A stretch of DNA of 11,022 nt from Fidelibacterota bacterium. GTDB taxonomy: Bacteria; Fidelibacterota; Fidelibacteria; Fidelibacterales; DSDE01. Made by a program: the position numbers and the translations under genes. The stretch covers positions 1 to 11,022 of the forward strand of contig DSDE01000320.1 in the NCBI GenBank assembly GCA_011049095.1, read 5' to 3'. Below, piece after piece: positions 1 through 6,849 of the stretch (position 1 is its first letter; each line of letters begins with the position of its first letter). The notes under the pieces were generated by a model, which was not told where the DNA came from, searched no databases, and saw only the letters and a list, made by a program, of their open reading frames with translations.

Positions 1-1041
1 CTTATATAGGATAATGGCAAGATGCCAGCGAAACTCGAAATTATAATTTTCCATAACGTTTTTAAAGAGCCCCTTAGCCATATCCAGGTTCCCACTCTGC
101 ATCGCATGCAATGCCTCCAAGTAGCGTTGGCGTATTTCCCACACTGCAACGCCGGGCTCTGCTATTCTTCCCGCATAAATTTTCGGATAATCTAACAAAA
201 GGCGGCGCGCCTCTTCCAACGCACCAAGATAAATTAAAGCTTCGATATAATGAGCCATAAATTCTGGATTCCCTGGAAATCTCTCAGTCAGGACAGTTCC
301 CAGTTTTTTTGCCTCAGGATAGTTTTCCTGCTCATAGAGTTCCAACATCAAGAGCAATCCTCCTGCTTCCCAGCGAGCAAAATGCCCCTCATTCCAGGCT
401 TTCTCCAGTTGCTGCAGACCCAAATTTCTCTTCTCTTCAGAATTATAGATTAGATTGACTGCAGAAAAATGATCAGCCATTACGCCACCAAAATAGTTAT
501 ATGTACCCTGAGCCAGGCAAATCTCCGGGTCTCCAGGCGATAATTTTTCCGCTTTATTAACGGCTATTATAGCTTTCATCCCATTGTGAAGCGCTTTTAA
601 ATATTGACCTTGGCCCATAAAAATCCGTGAATTCAAACTGTGGCTTACACCGGCATAAAGATGACACATCGGACCAGGGTTTTTGTCTGCATAATCATCA
701 AATCTAAGGAGAAGCTGAGGTGAGTTTTCCAGGATATAGCGATTTGCAGCCTGGAGCTTCCCATCATATTTTAAACGACTGTATTGATTATTCATTCGGA
801 AAAAACCAGCAATTGGATAATAAGCGCTGCTTTTCTCAATCTGCTGAAAAATTGAATCTGCCTGCTCAAAATCAAAATTAGTGTAGGCTAAAAGCCCATT
901 GTATAGCATTTCGCCATAGTGGTGAAAAAATTTTTCTTCAGAAGCATCAAGCTTGGAATAATGCGACACCATAATAAAAAAAAGACAAAAAAGCTTACCG
1001 AGAATTGAAAATATCTTTGCCTGCAGTATTTTAAAAATCAT
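1..1041 (-). CDS. Exported TPR-like helical-repeat protein, C-terminus cut off by the window edge
   Basis: An open frame of 347 codons runs from an ATG at 1041 to the left edge without a stop, so the 3' end is missing. Residues 1-33 look like a basic start followed by a hydrophobic stretch (about 11-26), consistent with a signal peptide or an N-terminal membrane anchor. The rest is helical and repeat-like: a stretch rich in Tyr, Gly and Ala at about 128-186 includes the AQGTYNYFGG segment, and TPR-type helix pairs occur at about 225-285 and 305-345 (YPEAKKLGTVL, GALEEARRLLL). This resembles periplasmic or outer-membrane TPR proteins seen in FCB-group bacteria, but I cannot name a family. It starts 28 bases after the SPOR gene and is probably the last visible member of the Bat operon. 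No clear Shine-Dalgarno precedes the ATG, so the exact start is less certain; a second in-frame ATG lies at codon 24. Confidence 0.75.
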   Translation of the reverse strand, partial: MIFKILQAKIFSILGKLFCLFFIMVSHYSKLDASEEKFFHHYGEMLYNGLLAYTNFDFEQADSIFQQIEKSSAYYPIAGFFRMNNQYSRLKYDGKLQAANRYILENSPQLLLRFDDYADKNPGPMCHLYAGVSHSLNSRIFMGQGQYLKALHNGMKAIIAVNKAEKLSPGDPEICLAQGTYNYFGGVMADHFSAVNLIYNSEEKRNLGLQQLEKAWNEGHFARWEAGGLLLMLELYEQENYPEAKKLGTVLTERFPGNPEFMAHYIEALIYLGALEEARRLLLDYPKIYAGRIAEPGVAVWEIRQRYLEALHAMQSGNLDMAKGLFKNVMENYNFEFRWHLAIILYK

Positions 1042-1069
1042 CTGTATAAATCAGCTTAGCTGAGAAAAA

Positions 1070-1528
1070 TTAATATCGGCGGTTAAGATTATTGATAATA
1101 ATATCGCTGGGAACAGTCCAGGCTCTAGGAAAACCATTTAATCTGGCAAGACGTATGAGATCCTCTGCATCACGAGTTGTTAGAAAATTTCCCACTCTCA
1201 CTTTGTAATTGGGTGATTCAAAAACCAGATATACTTCATTGCCAAAAATATCCAAAGCGCGGCGTTCAAGCTCTTCTGCCTGAGCAAGACTGGGTGTAGC
1301 TGCAAGCTGAATTCTAAAGCCGTGGCGAACCATCTTTTCAGAATTAATATCGATGCGGAATGAGTCCGTTTCTTCCCGGAATACCATTTTCTCATCTTCT
1401 GTAGAAAAACTGCTGTGGCGAATCGTTTCAGGCATGCCTAGAAGCATCGGATCAAGAAATTCTTCCTGCGGTGTTTTCGCCAAAAGGAAAGCCGCAATAA
1501 AGATCATTAGAAAACATGTTTTTTTCAT
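1070..1528 (-). CDS. Secreted SPOR-domain protein
   Basis: The 152-residue product starts MKKTCFLMIF and has a hydrophobic signal peptide (about 1-18) with no lipobox cysteine, so it is probably periplasmic. Residues 20-65 form a low-complexity polar linker. Residues about 68-142 are a SPOR domain: the first strand carries GFRIQLAAT, followed by a helix rich in Ala and Glu, then the typical YKVRVGNFLTTRDAEDLIR segment and a final AWTVPSDI strand. SPOR domains bind denuded glycan strands of peptidoglycan, often at division sites. The ATG at 1528 overlaps the batE stop by one base (TGATG) and has GGGAGA six bases upstream. A TTG at 1561 in the same frame would give a charged extension ahead of the signal peptide and is rejected. 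Position directly after batE suggests that it is co-expressed with the Bat complex; a physical link is inference. Confidence 0.85.
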   Translation of the reverse strand: MKKTCFLMIFIAAFLLAKTPQEEFLDPMLLGMPETIRHSSFSTEDEKMVFREETDSFRIDINSEKMVRHGFRIQLAATPSLAQAEELERRALDIFGNEVYLVFESPNYKVRVGNFLTTRDAEDLIRLARLNGFPRAWTVPSDIIINNLNRRY

Positions 1529-2307
1529 CAAATTTCTCCCAGGTCTTCTCTCCGAACCCAACCGGATTTATCACCATAATAGGAAATTTTGTACCATTCC
1601 TTGTTTTCATCTAATATTAAATTAACTTTAGACCCCTCATGAAGTATAAATAGTGTATTAGAACTGATAAGAGGTGCAGACTTCACCTGCACCTCATTGC
1701 TAATGACAATTGCCTGATGATTGCCATAATTATATCGGATCGCATCAATAGAAATGAGTATAGAGGCTGAAAAAAGAATCAAAAGGATGATTTTGGGAAT
1801 TTTAAGATAATGATTCAAATTGCTGCGAATATTTTTACCAAGAATAAGCCAATAGGGCAGAAACCAGAAAAAAAGTGTGAAAAATGCCAGCCAGATTGTT
1901 CGTTTTAGCCAGCTTAGCATATCAGCGCTGCTTCTGAAATCCCAGTAATATTCAAAAAGAAAAAAAGCTTTAGGTAAAACAACCCTGTCCAAAATTTTCA
2001 ATCTTGCCAGCTCAAGATTATGATTCAAGTCTCCATTTTGTGGCTGGAGGAGCGCTGCTTTTTCCCAATATTGGATGGCTCTGCCAATTTTTCCCATTCT
2101 GTAGTAGGCATTCCCTAAATTATAATAGAGCTGGAAACTCACCTCGCCACTATAAAGTAAGTCTAAATAGCGTTCCAGGGCCTCTTGCATTTGTCCTGCT
2201 TCGTAAGCCTGATTTGCTTTCGAAAAGAGTTTTTCCCGCTCAGACTCTCCTAAAAGAAATACAGGAACCGAGATGAGAATAAATAGAATCAAAATGCGCT
2301 GCCTCAT
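1528..2307 (-). CDS. batE: BatE: TPR protein with membrane helices and C-terminal SH3-like domain
   Basis: The product is 259 residues. It has an N-terminal signal peptide or anchor (about 4-19), then TPR helices at about 24-105 (ANQAYEAGQMQEALERYLDL and YYNLGNAYYRMGKIGRAIQYWEKAALLQP are textbook TPR spacing). Two hydrophobic helices follow at about 137-156 and 171-190. The C-terminal 70 residues (about 198-256) look like a bacterial SH3 domain, with VQVKSAPLISSNTLFILHEGSKV, a Trp-Tyr pair at 238-239 and SGWVRREDL near the end. This TPR-TM-SH3 architecture is that of BatE, the last member of the Bacteroides aerotolerance operon. The ATG overlaps the batD stop in an ATGA sequence and has GGAGG about ten bases upstream. 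TPRs probably serve protein contacts within the Bat complex; the SH3-like domain probably faces the periplasm and may bind cell-wall peptides, which is inference. Confidence 0.88.
   Translation of the reverse strand: MRQRILILFILISVPVFLLGESEREKLFSKANQAYEAGQMQEALERYLDLLYSGEVSFQLYYNLGNAYYRMGKIGRAIQYWEKAALLQPQNGDLNHNLELARLKILDRVVLPKAFFLFEYYWDFRSSADMLSWLKRTIWLAFFTLFFWFLPYWLILGKNIRSNLNHYLKIPKIILLILFSASILISIDAIRYNYGNHQAIVISNEVQVKSAPLISSNTLFILHEGSKVNLILDENKEWYKISYYGDKSGWVRREDLGEI
1535..1540 (-). promoter_or_regulatory. Ribosome binding site that decides the SPOR gene start
   Basis: GGGAGA on the minus strand lies six bases before the ATG at 1528 and is embedded in the last codons of batE. It supports the ATG at 1528 over the in-frame TTG at 1561 and points to translational coupling with batE. 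Confidence 0.65.
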
Positions 2308-4040
2308 TCTCGTATATCCTCCAGTTTTTGTATCATGAGACTCACCTGCTCTTTAATATCTTTTGGCAAATCTTGCGCTGGAGCATATTTTAGCGCTTCC
2401 AGCAGGCGCATCAAATCTTGCAGCTCCCCCAGTACAAGCTTGGCCTGCTTAGCTCTAGGAAACTTTCTTTCTATCGTCGCCATATGAACTTCGCCTTCCA
2501 GAAGGTTGAATATATCAGCCAAATATCTGTTTAAGGCAGCAGAAATACCAAGGAGCTCTGTGCCATCTGTTTGTCGCAAAGCCTCTTTGGCTTTGGAAAA
2601 AGCAGACAGACGACGCTGGTAAGCCGGATCGTTCACCCTGCGGTACCACAGGAGATTGCTGGTGATAAAAAGAATCAGAAGCATACTGAGGGATGCTATG
2701 GCAATCTTCAGGCTCCTGTCTTTTGACAGAGAAATCTTTGCTGGTCTGATGCCCGATTCCTGAGAAAAAATATGTCTGATATCTTCTCTCAAGAACTGGA
2801 CTTGCTGAGGTGTGAGCGAACCCTGATTTTCAACTATTAGGCGTTCATTGGGACTTACAAAAAGAGTTGGCACACTTTTCTCGATGCTAAGATAGCGGTT
2901 TTGTCTGGGGCTATAATAGCTAAAAGTAGCGGGAGGCAATTCAAATTGGCCAGATTCATCAGGAATTAAGACGAATTCCCAGGTTTTTGAACCACTGATT
3001 CCGTTATCCTGAACCCTAATATTCTCTTTTACCTTTGGCTCAAAGACCTGAAAAGTCTTTGGGAATGTGATTTTTGGGAATGTAAATATTTTCAGATTGC
3101 CGTTGCCACTGACTGTGATACTATATGTAATCGCTTGATTTGCCTGCACGGAGTTTGTGTCCAATCCGGCGCTAAGTGAGTATTCACCAACGGCCCCGGT
3201 AAAAGTTTCTGGCCGACCTGGCGGGAGGGGCTTCACATCAAAAGTATATGCAGGCGTAATAATATCCTTTGACTGCGTGAAGGCGCCTCCAAAAAACGGG
3301 TCATCAAAAAAACTTCCGCCTCGCTGGCTTTTTACCTCTAATCGAACCCGCTGTGGAGGAATAATCAATTTACCAGATTGAGTCGGTGTGATGATAATAC
3401 GACGCAATACAGCGGCGTTGTAAATCTGACCTTGAATATTTTCCTCGGAAACGGCAGGATTACGACTCTGCTGAATATTTTCAATCAGAGCGCCTTCGAT
3501 AGCGGAAATGGGATCAAAGCTATAATTAACAACCTGAACCTGATAATAAAGTTTAAAAATCACGGATACAGCTTCACCGCTTACAATGTTTGTCTTTGCT
3601 GGAATCACCTCGATAAATGCCTGTTCCGGACGGCTCTGTCGGGCAGCAGGATTGACAATCTGTCCCTGCACGCTTACTTTGACAGCATCAGTTGTATAAG
3701 TTTTTCCCCGGTAAGAAAAAGAAAAGGAAGGAATGGTCAATTCACCTTCCCGCAGGGGCGCCAGCGTATATGAGAGCACCTTTTTGCTGCTGGAACGGCC
3801 ATTCACTATGCTGAATTGCGTTGAGCGACTCGGGCCAGAAATAAGCATAAAATCGGGTTTAAAATCATAACTGAATCCTGGAAAGCTGCTGAAATCTTCA
3901 AATTCTATGGAAAATGTAAAGCGGCTTTTCATTGTAATCAGGTGCTGATCCACGGATGCTGTGACCCTTGGCTCGCTTTTCAAAAAAGAGATCGGCAGTA
4001 AGAGAGTCACAATAAACCGGAATAGTATTCTTTTCACCAC
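2304..4040 (-). CDS. batD: BatD: large exported beta-rich protein with a C-terminal membrane anchor
   Basis: The 578-residue product begins with a signal peptide (about 1-22, basic start then VTLLLPISFL). The body up to about residue 395 is beta-rich, with Ig-like or surface-protein-like strands: segments such as TPTQSGKLIIPPQRVRLEV, VSGNGNLKIFTFPKI and LIPDESGQFELPPATFSYYSP are hallmarks of BatD (oxygen-tolerance protein family). A glycine/phenylalanine-rich stretch occurs at about 241-254. A single strong membrane helix lies at about 443-465, followed by a cytoplasmic helical tail of about 110 residues. The gene starts with tandem GTG codons at 4040 and 4037; GGAG six bases upstream favours the first. 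It overlaps the batC stop by seven bases. BatD is thought to be the main periplasmic scaffold of the Bat complex; its biochemical role is unproven. Confidence 0.9.
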   Translation of the reverse strand: MVKRILFRFIVTLLLPISFLKSEPRVTASVDQHLITMKSRFTFSIEFEDFSSFPGFSYDFKPDFMLISGPSRSTQFSIVNGRSSSKKVLSYTLAPLREGELTIPSFSFSYRGKTYTTDAVKVSVQGQIVNPAARQSRPEQAFIEVIPAKTNIVSGEAVSVIFKLYYQVQVVNYSFDPISAIEGALIENIQQSRNPAVSEENIQGQIYNAAVLRRIIITPTQSGKLIIPPQRVRLEVKSQRGGSFFDDPFFGGAFTQSKDIITPAYTFDVKPLPPGRPETFTGAVGEYSLSAGLDTNSVQANQAITYSITVSGNGNLKIFTFPKITFPKTFQVFEPKVKENIRVQDNGISGSKTWEFVLIPDESGQFELPPATFSYYSPRQNRYLSIEKSVPTLFVSPNERLIVENQGSLTPQQVQFLREDIRHIFSQESGIRPAKISLSKDRSLKIAIASLSMLLILFITSNLLWYRRVNDPAYQRRLSAFSKAKEALRQTDGTELLGISAALNRYLADIFNLLEGEVHMATIERKFPRAKQAKLVLGELQDLMRLLEALKYAPAQDLPKDIKEQVSLMIQKLEDIRE

Positions 4041-4744
4041 TCTTTGCTCCGCTTTAATTTGGAACCTTTATATTGTTGATTGAGCAGTTTTTTCATTGCT
4101 TCCTTTTCCCGCTCCCGCATCGCATTGAGAATATTCTCGGCCTGGTCATCACTCATCTGCTGCTCTTGCGGGCTGACAGACATTGACGACTGTTCCTGTT
4201 GCTCTTCCTGCTGATTATCGTCAGAAATCTTTTGGGAACTATTCTCCTGCTGATTTTCATCTTGACCGTCGCTCTGCTTTTGTTCTTGGTCCTGCTGATC
4301 CTCTTCTTGAGAATGGTCGCCTCCAGGCTGCTCTTGCTGCTCTTGCTGCTGCATCATTTGTCGTGTCAGTTCATACATCGCCTTGGCATTGCTATCACTG
4401 GGATCATATAGAATTGATTTCAGGAAATTTTCTGCTGCACCTTGCAGATTTTTCTGCTGAATCTGTACCTGCCCCAAATTGTAGTGTGTTTTGGCCAATA
4501 GTTTGGGATCATTGGCTTTGAGAGCTTGAGTCAGAGCCTCTTCCGCTAAGTTTGCATTTCCCTCTTTGTGGGCGCTCGTGCCCATATTGTAGTACAGGAG
4601 CGGCTTATTTTCTTTCTCAAGGCGATTTTGATAATAGGCCCGCGCCTCATTATATTTTTCATTTTCCCAGGCTCTCAGGCCAGGGTCAGCTAAAAGGTTT
4701 TGCATAATAAAAAAGAGCGGCAGCAGCTTTAGAATTCGCATCAT
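4034..4744 (-). CDS. batC: BatC: TPR protein with a long Q/E-rich region
   Basis: The product is 236 residues. A signal peptide or anchor occupies about 1-19. TPR units follow at about 20-125: AWENEKYNEARAYYQNRL, LLYYNMGTSAHKEGNANLAEEALTQAL and THYNLGQVQIQQKNLQGAAENFLKSILYDP. Residues 131-197 are a low-complexity tract made largely of Gln, Glu, Asp and Ser. The C-terminus (about 200-236) is a charged helix ending in a basic cluster (KGSKLKRSKEW). The TPR plus low-complexity tail next to two VWA genes is the usual form of BatC. The ATGATG start overlaps the batB stop in ATGA and has AAAGGAGG upstream. The protein probably mediates assembly with BatA/BatB at the membrane or in the periplasm; the tail is likely disordered. 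Confidence 0.85.
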   Translation of the reverse strand: MMRILKLLPLFFIMQNLLADPGLRAWENEKYNEARAYYQNRLEKENKPLLYYNMGTSAHKEGNANLAEEALTQALKANDPKLLAKTHYNLGQVQIQQKNLQGAAENFLKSILYDPSDSNAKAMYELTRQMMQQQEQQEQPGGDHSQEEDQQDQEQKQSDGQDENQQENSSQKISDDNQQEEQQEQSSMSVSPQEQQMSDDQAENILNAMREREKEAMKKLLNQQYKGSKLKRSKEW

Positions 4745-5760
4745 TGCTGAGTCCCTCCTTTCTTTTGCCAGGTTTGAGGAAGAGCAAATACAAAAAAACT
4801 AAATAAAACTGCAAAAAATAAGGGAATATAGTAAATATTCTCATATTGGCTGAATTGGTGGGTTTGAAACTGTTTTTGCTCCAGTGTGCCAATATCCTGG
4901 TAGATTTTCTCTAAGGGTTCTTTTAGGTCTGTCAGCCGCACATACTGCCCGCCAGAGCTTTGAGCAATCTCTCTGAGGCTCGACTCCGTCAGCTGGCTGA
5001 TGATGATTTGGCCGCTTCCATTGCGCATAAAATCACTGACCTGATCATTTTTTTTTATAGGAATAGGGCCTCCGGAGAGTGTGCCAACACCAACGGAATA
5101 GATTACTATACCTTCATTTATTGCGGCATTTACAGCATCGCTCACTGCTTTTTCATGATCTTCTCCATCGCTGATAATAATCAATGCCTTGTGTTTTTTT
5201 TCTGTGATGGAAAAACTTTTCCTGGCAATGTTGACGGCATCAGCAAGGGCAGTGCCTTGAACCGGGAGCAGTTTTTCATCCATTACATCAAGGAGCATCA
5301 AAGCAGCGCTGTGATCAAGGGTGAGCGGGCAATGAAGATGGGCAACCCCGGCAAAAGCAATAAGACCGACCCGGTCTCCCCTGAGTTTGTGAATCAATTT
5401 TCTTATTTCAAATTTCGCCCTGTCCAGCCTGTTGGGGCTGATATCTTCTACTGTCATACTTCGGCTGAGGTCTAAGGCAATTATCAAATCTACGCCTTCG
5501 CGCTGGATTTCCCGCAGCTCTGCGCCCACCTTGGGACCTGAAAGGGCGATAATGAGCAAAATAAAAGCTATCATTTCAAGATTGCGTTTCCAGCTCCGCA
5601 GTGATTTCCCAAAATCATTTTGAATCCGAGGAAGGGTAGCGTGATGAAAGGCTTTTAGCATCTTTTTCTGCTGGCGACGAGCAATGATTAATTCAAGAAG
5701 CCAGAAAAAGGGGGTCAACAATAAAAGCCATAGCGCCTGAACATTATCAAATTCTATCAT
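4741..5760 (-). CDS. batB: BatB: membrane-anchored von Willebrand factor A protein
   Basis: From the ATG at 5760 the product is 339 residues. Membrane helices lie at about 9-26, 62-74 and 311-328, leaving a VWA domain at about 90-280 between them. The metal-ion-dependent adhesion site is complete: DLSRS (D97, S99, S101), T170 in QGTALADAV and D198 in IIISDGEDH. The DLSRS form is common in BatB. The start at 5760 was chosen because it overlaps the batA stop in ATGA, has TGGAGA eight bases upstream, and places the first helix at the N-terminus. An in-frame ATG at 5832 would add 24 polar residues inside batA and is rejected. Expected to bind Mg2+ and to work with BatA in a membrane complex. A run of nine A residues (coding strand) at about residues 236-239 is noted separately. 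Confidence 0.92.
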   Translation of the reverse strand: MIEFDNVQALWLLLLTPFFWLLELIIARRQQKKMLKAFHHATLPRIQNDFGKSLRSWKRNLEMIAFILLIIALSGPKVGAELREIQREGVDLIIALDLSRSMTVEDISPNRLDRAKFEIRKLIHKLRGDRVGLIAFAGVAHLHCPLTLDHSAALMLLDVMDEKLLPVQGTALADAVNIARKSFSITEKKHKALIIISDGEDHEKAVSDAVNAAINEGIVIYSVGVGTLSGGPIPIKKNDQVSDFMRNGSGQIIISQLTESSLREIAQSSGGQYVRLTDLKEPLEKIYQDIGTLEQKQFQTHQFSQYENIYYIPLFFAVLFSFFVFALPQTWQKKGGTQQ

Positions 5761-6746
5761 GGTCCGATTCTCCAAATGATAAAAGACAAAAGCCAGGCAA
5801 GCCCCATTAGAATGGCTGCGCTTATGAGCCATTTAGGATAGCAGTCTATCCAGTCAAGATACTGAGATGTTTTAATTTCCGTCTGTTCCATCTCGGATAT
5901 TTCATTCCAGATAGATTTCAATTTTTCTTCTGAATCGGCTTTAAAAAACTTTCCGCCAGTTTTTTCTGCGATTTGCGCCAAGAGTTTGTCATCAATCTCC
6001 ATATCCACGGGAACCATTCTGGTGCCGCCGCCGAAAGCATTGGGCATAGGCATCATCACCCGACCGCTTTTCCCCATCGCTATGGTATAAATTTTTATTC
6101 CATATTTATCAGCAAATCCGGCGGCTGTGAGGGGAGCAATATCGCCGGCATTATTGGCGCCATCGCTAAGGAGAATAATGACTTTACTGTCTGATTCTGA
6201 ATCTCTCAGGCGATTAATACCATTGCTGATAGCCAGACCAATAGCAGTACCGTCATACTCTTCAGGAATAATATCCATCTGATTAAGAATGCTCAACAAA
6301 ACGTCATAGTCAACCGTGAGGGGACATTGAAGAAAAGATTCACCGGCAAAAACAACCAAGCCAATACGATCGCTTAGTCGCCCTTTTACAAAATCAGCGG
6401 CCACACTTTTTGCCGCTTCCAGGCGATTAGGCTCAAAATCTACCGCCCGCATTGACCCACTGAGATCCAGCGCCAAAATAATATCAATACCTTTTTCTGT
6501 CAGCTCGCGGGTCACATTACCCGACTGCGGCCTGGCTAAAGCTCCAATCATCAGCGCCATTGCTGCATAACGAAAAACAACGGGCACAAAAATTTTATAA
6601 TGGCTGCGATGAGGCATCCGCTTTAATATTGAGACTGTTCCGAAACGAAGCGAATCAACTGGACTAGCTTTCTTTAGCTCTCTCCACATCAAATAAAACA
6701 ATGGAAGCAAGAGCGCAAAAAACCATGGATAGGCAAATCGAAACAT
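5757..6746 (-). CDS. batA: BatA: membrane-anchored von Willebrand factor A protein
   Basis: The product is 329 residues, the usual BatA length. Helices at about 5-21 and 53-70 precede a VWA domain at about 86-285, and a C-terminal helix lies at about 306-325. The adhesion-site residues are intact: DLSGS (D94, S96, S98), T167 in DGTAIGLAI and D195 in LLSDGANN. The region after the VWA core (GGGTRMVPVDMEIDDKLLAQIAEKTGGKFFKA) matches the well-conserved BatA tail. It is the first gene of the Bat operon and lies after the only sizeable intergenic gap, which carries a candidate promoter. The start at 6746 has only a weak upstream AGGGA at about 13 bases. In known Bat loci a MoxR AAA+ ATPase and a DUF58 protein usually lie upstream and are thought to act on the VWA proteins; here the upstream neighbour is gatA instead. 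Confidence 0.93.
   Translation of the reverse strand: MFRFAYPWFFALLLPLFYLMWRELKKASPVDSLRFGTVSILKRMPHRSHYKIFVPVVFRYAAMALMIGALARPQSGNVTRELTEKGIDIILALDLSGSMRAVDFEPNRLEAAKSVAADFVKGRLSDRIGLVVFAGESFLQCPLTVDYDVLLSILNQMDIIPEEYDGTAIGLAISNGINRLRDSESDSKVIILLSDGANNAGDIAPLTAAGFADKYGIKIYTIAMGKSGRVMMPMPNAFGGGTRMVPVDMEIDDKLLAQIAEKTGGKFFKADSEEKLKSIWNEISEMEQTEIKTSQYLDWIDCYPKWLISAAILMGLAWLLSFIIWRIGP
5769..5774 (-). promoter_or_regulatory. Ribosome binding site that decides the batB start
   Basis: TGGAGA on the minus strand lies eight bases before the ATG at 5760, within the 3' end of batA. It supports the ATGA-overlap start over the longer in-frame ATG at 5832, which has no comparable site. Confidence 0.65.
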
Positions 6747-6766
6747 AATCAGAAATCAATCCCTGT

Positions 6767-6795
6767 GATATATGAATATGGCGTGATTAAATCAA
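6767..6795 (-). promoter_or_regulatory. Candidate promoter for the Bat operon
   Basis: On the minus strand TTGATT (6795-6790) and TATATC (6772-6767) are separated by exactly 17 bases. Each matches four of six bases of the sigma-70 -35 and -10 consensus. This would place a transcription start near 6760, some 15 bases upstream of batA. The gap between gatA and batA is the natural place for a promoter. The -35 element overlaps the inverted repeat at 6791-6824. The match is modest in AT-rich DNA, and some FCB-group bacteria use a different consensus, so the call is tentative. Confidence 0.3.
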
Positions 6796-6824
6796 TAAAT
6801 CCTCGCCACCGAGGATTTATTGAT
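6791..6824 (-). terminator. Perfect 15-bp hairpin after gatA, probable terminator
   Basis: Positions 6791-6805 and 6810-6824 are exact inverted complements, with a four-base loop at 6806-6809. The centre of the stem (CCTCG/CGAGG) is GC-rich and the outer arms are AT-rich. It begins about 26 bases after the gatA stop, as expected for an intrinsic terminator of the upstream operon. The minus-strand 3' flank (TTTATTGATTTAATC) is only moderately T-rich. The strongest T-run (6826-6840) lies on the plus-strand side, so the structure could also block antisense transcription entering from the Bat operon, or act as a bidirectional element. Confidence 0.5.
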
Positions 6825-6849
6825 ATTTTTTGCTTTTTTTTCATTCAGC

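Noticed and set aside
250..453. Plus-strand frame at the left edge
   Set aside because: It overlaps the 347-codon minus-strand TPR gene, which has a signal-like N-terminus and consistent helical-repeat composition; the plus frame has neither.
1529..1561. Longer SPOR-gene start at a TTG (1561)
   Set aside because: It puts an Arg-rich stretch before a clear signal peptide; the ATG at 1528 has GGGAGA six bases upstream.
4149..4354. Possible tandem DNA repeat array in batC
   Set aside because: The repetitive look comes from Gln and Glu codons in a low-complexity protein tract; there is no fixed-period repeat unit or spacer pattern.
4183..4521. Open plus-strand frames opposite batC
   Set aside because: They are antisense shadows of the Q/E-rich coding tract (Gln and Glu codons read as Leu-rich strings on the other strand), with no ribosome binding site or recognisable domain.
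4960..5475. A 171-codon plus-strand frame opposite batB
   Set aside because: It lies wholly within the conserved VWA domain of batB on the other strand and encodes no recognisable protein pattern.
5761..5832. Longer batB start at 5832
   Set aside because: It adds 24 polar residues ahead of the first membrane helix and lies deep in batA; the ATG at 5760 has a good ribosome binding site and the ATGA overlap.
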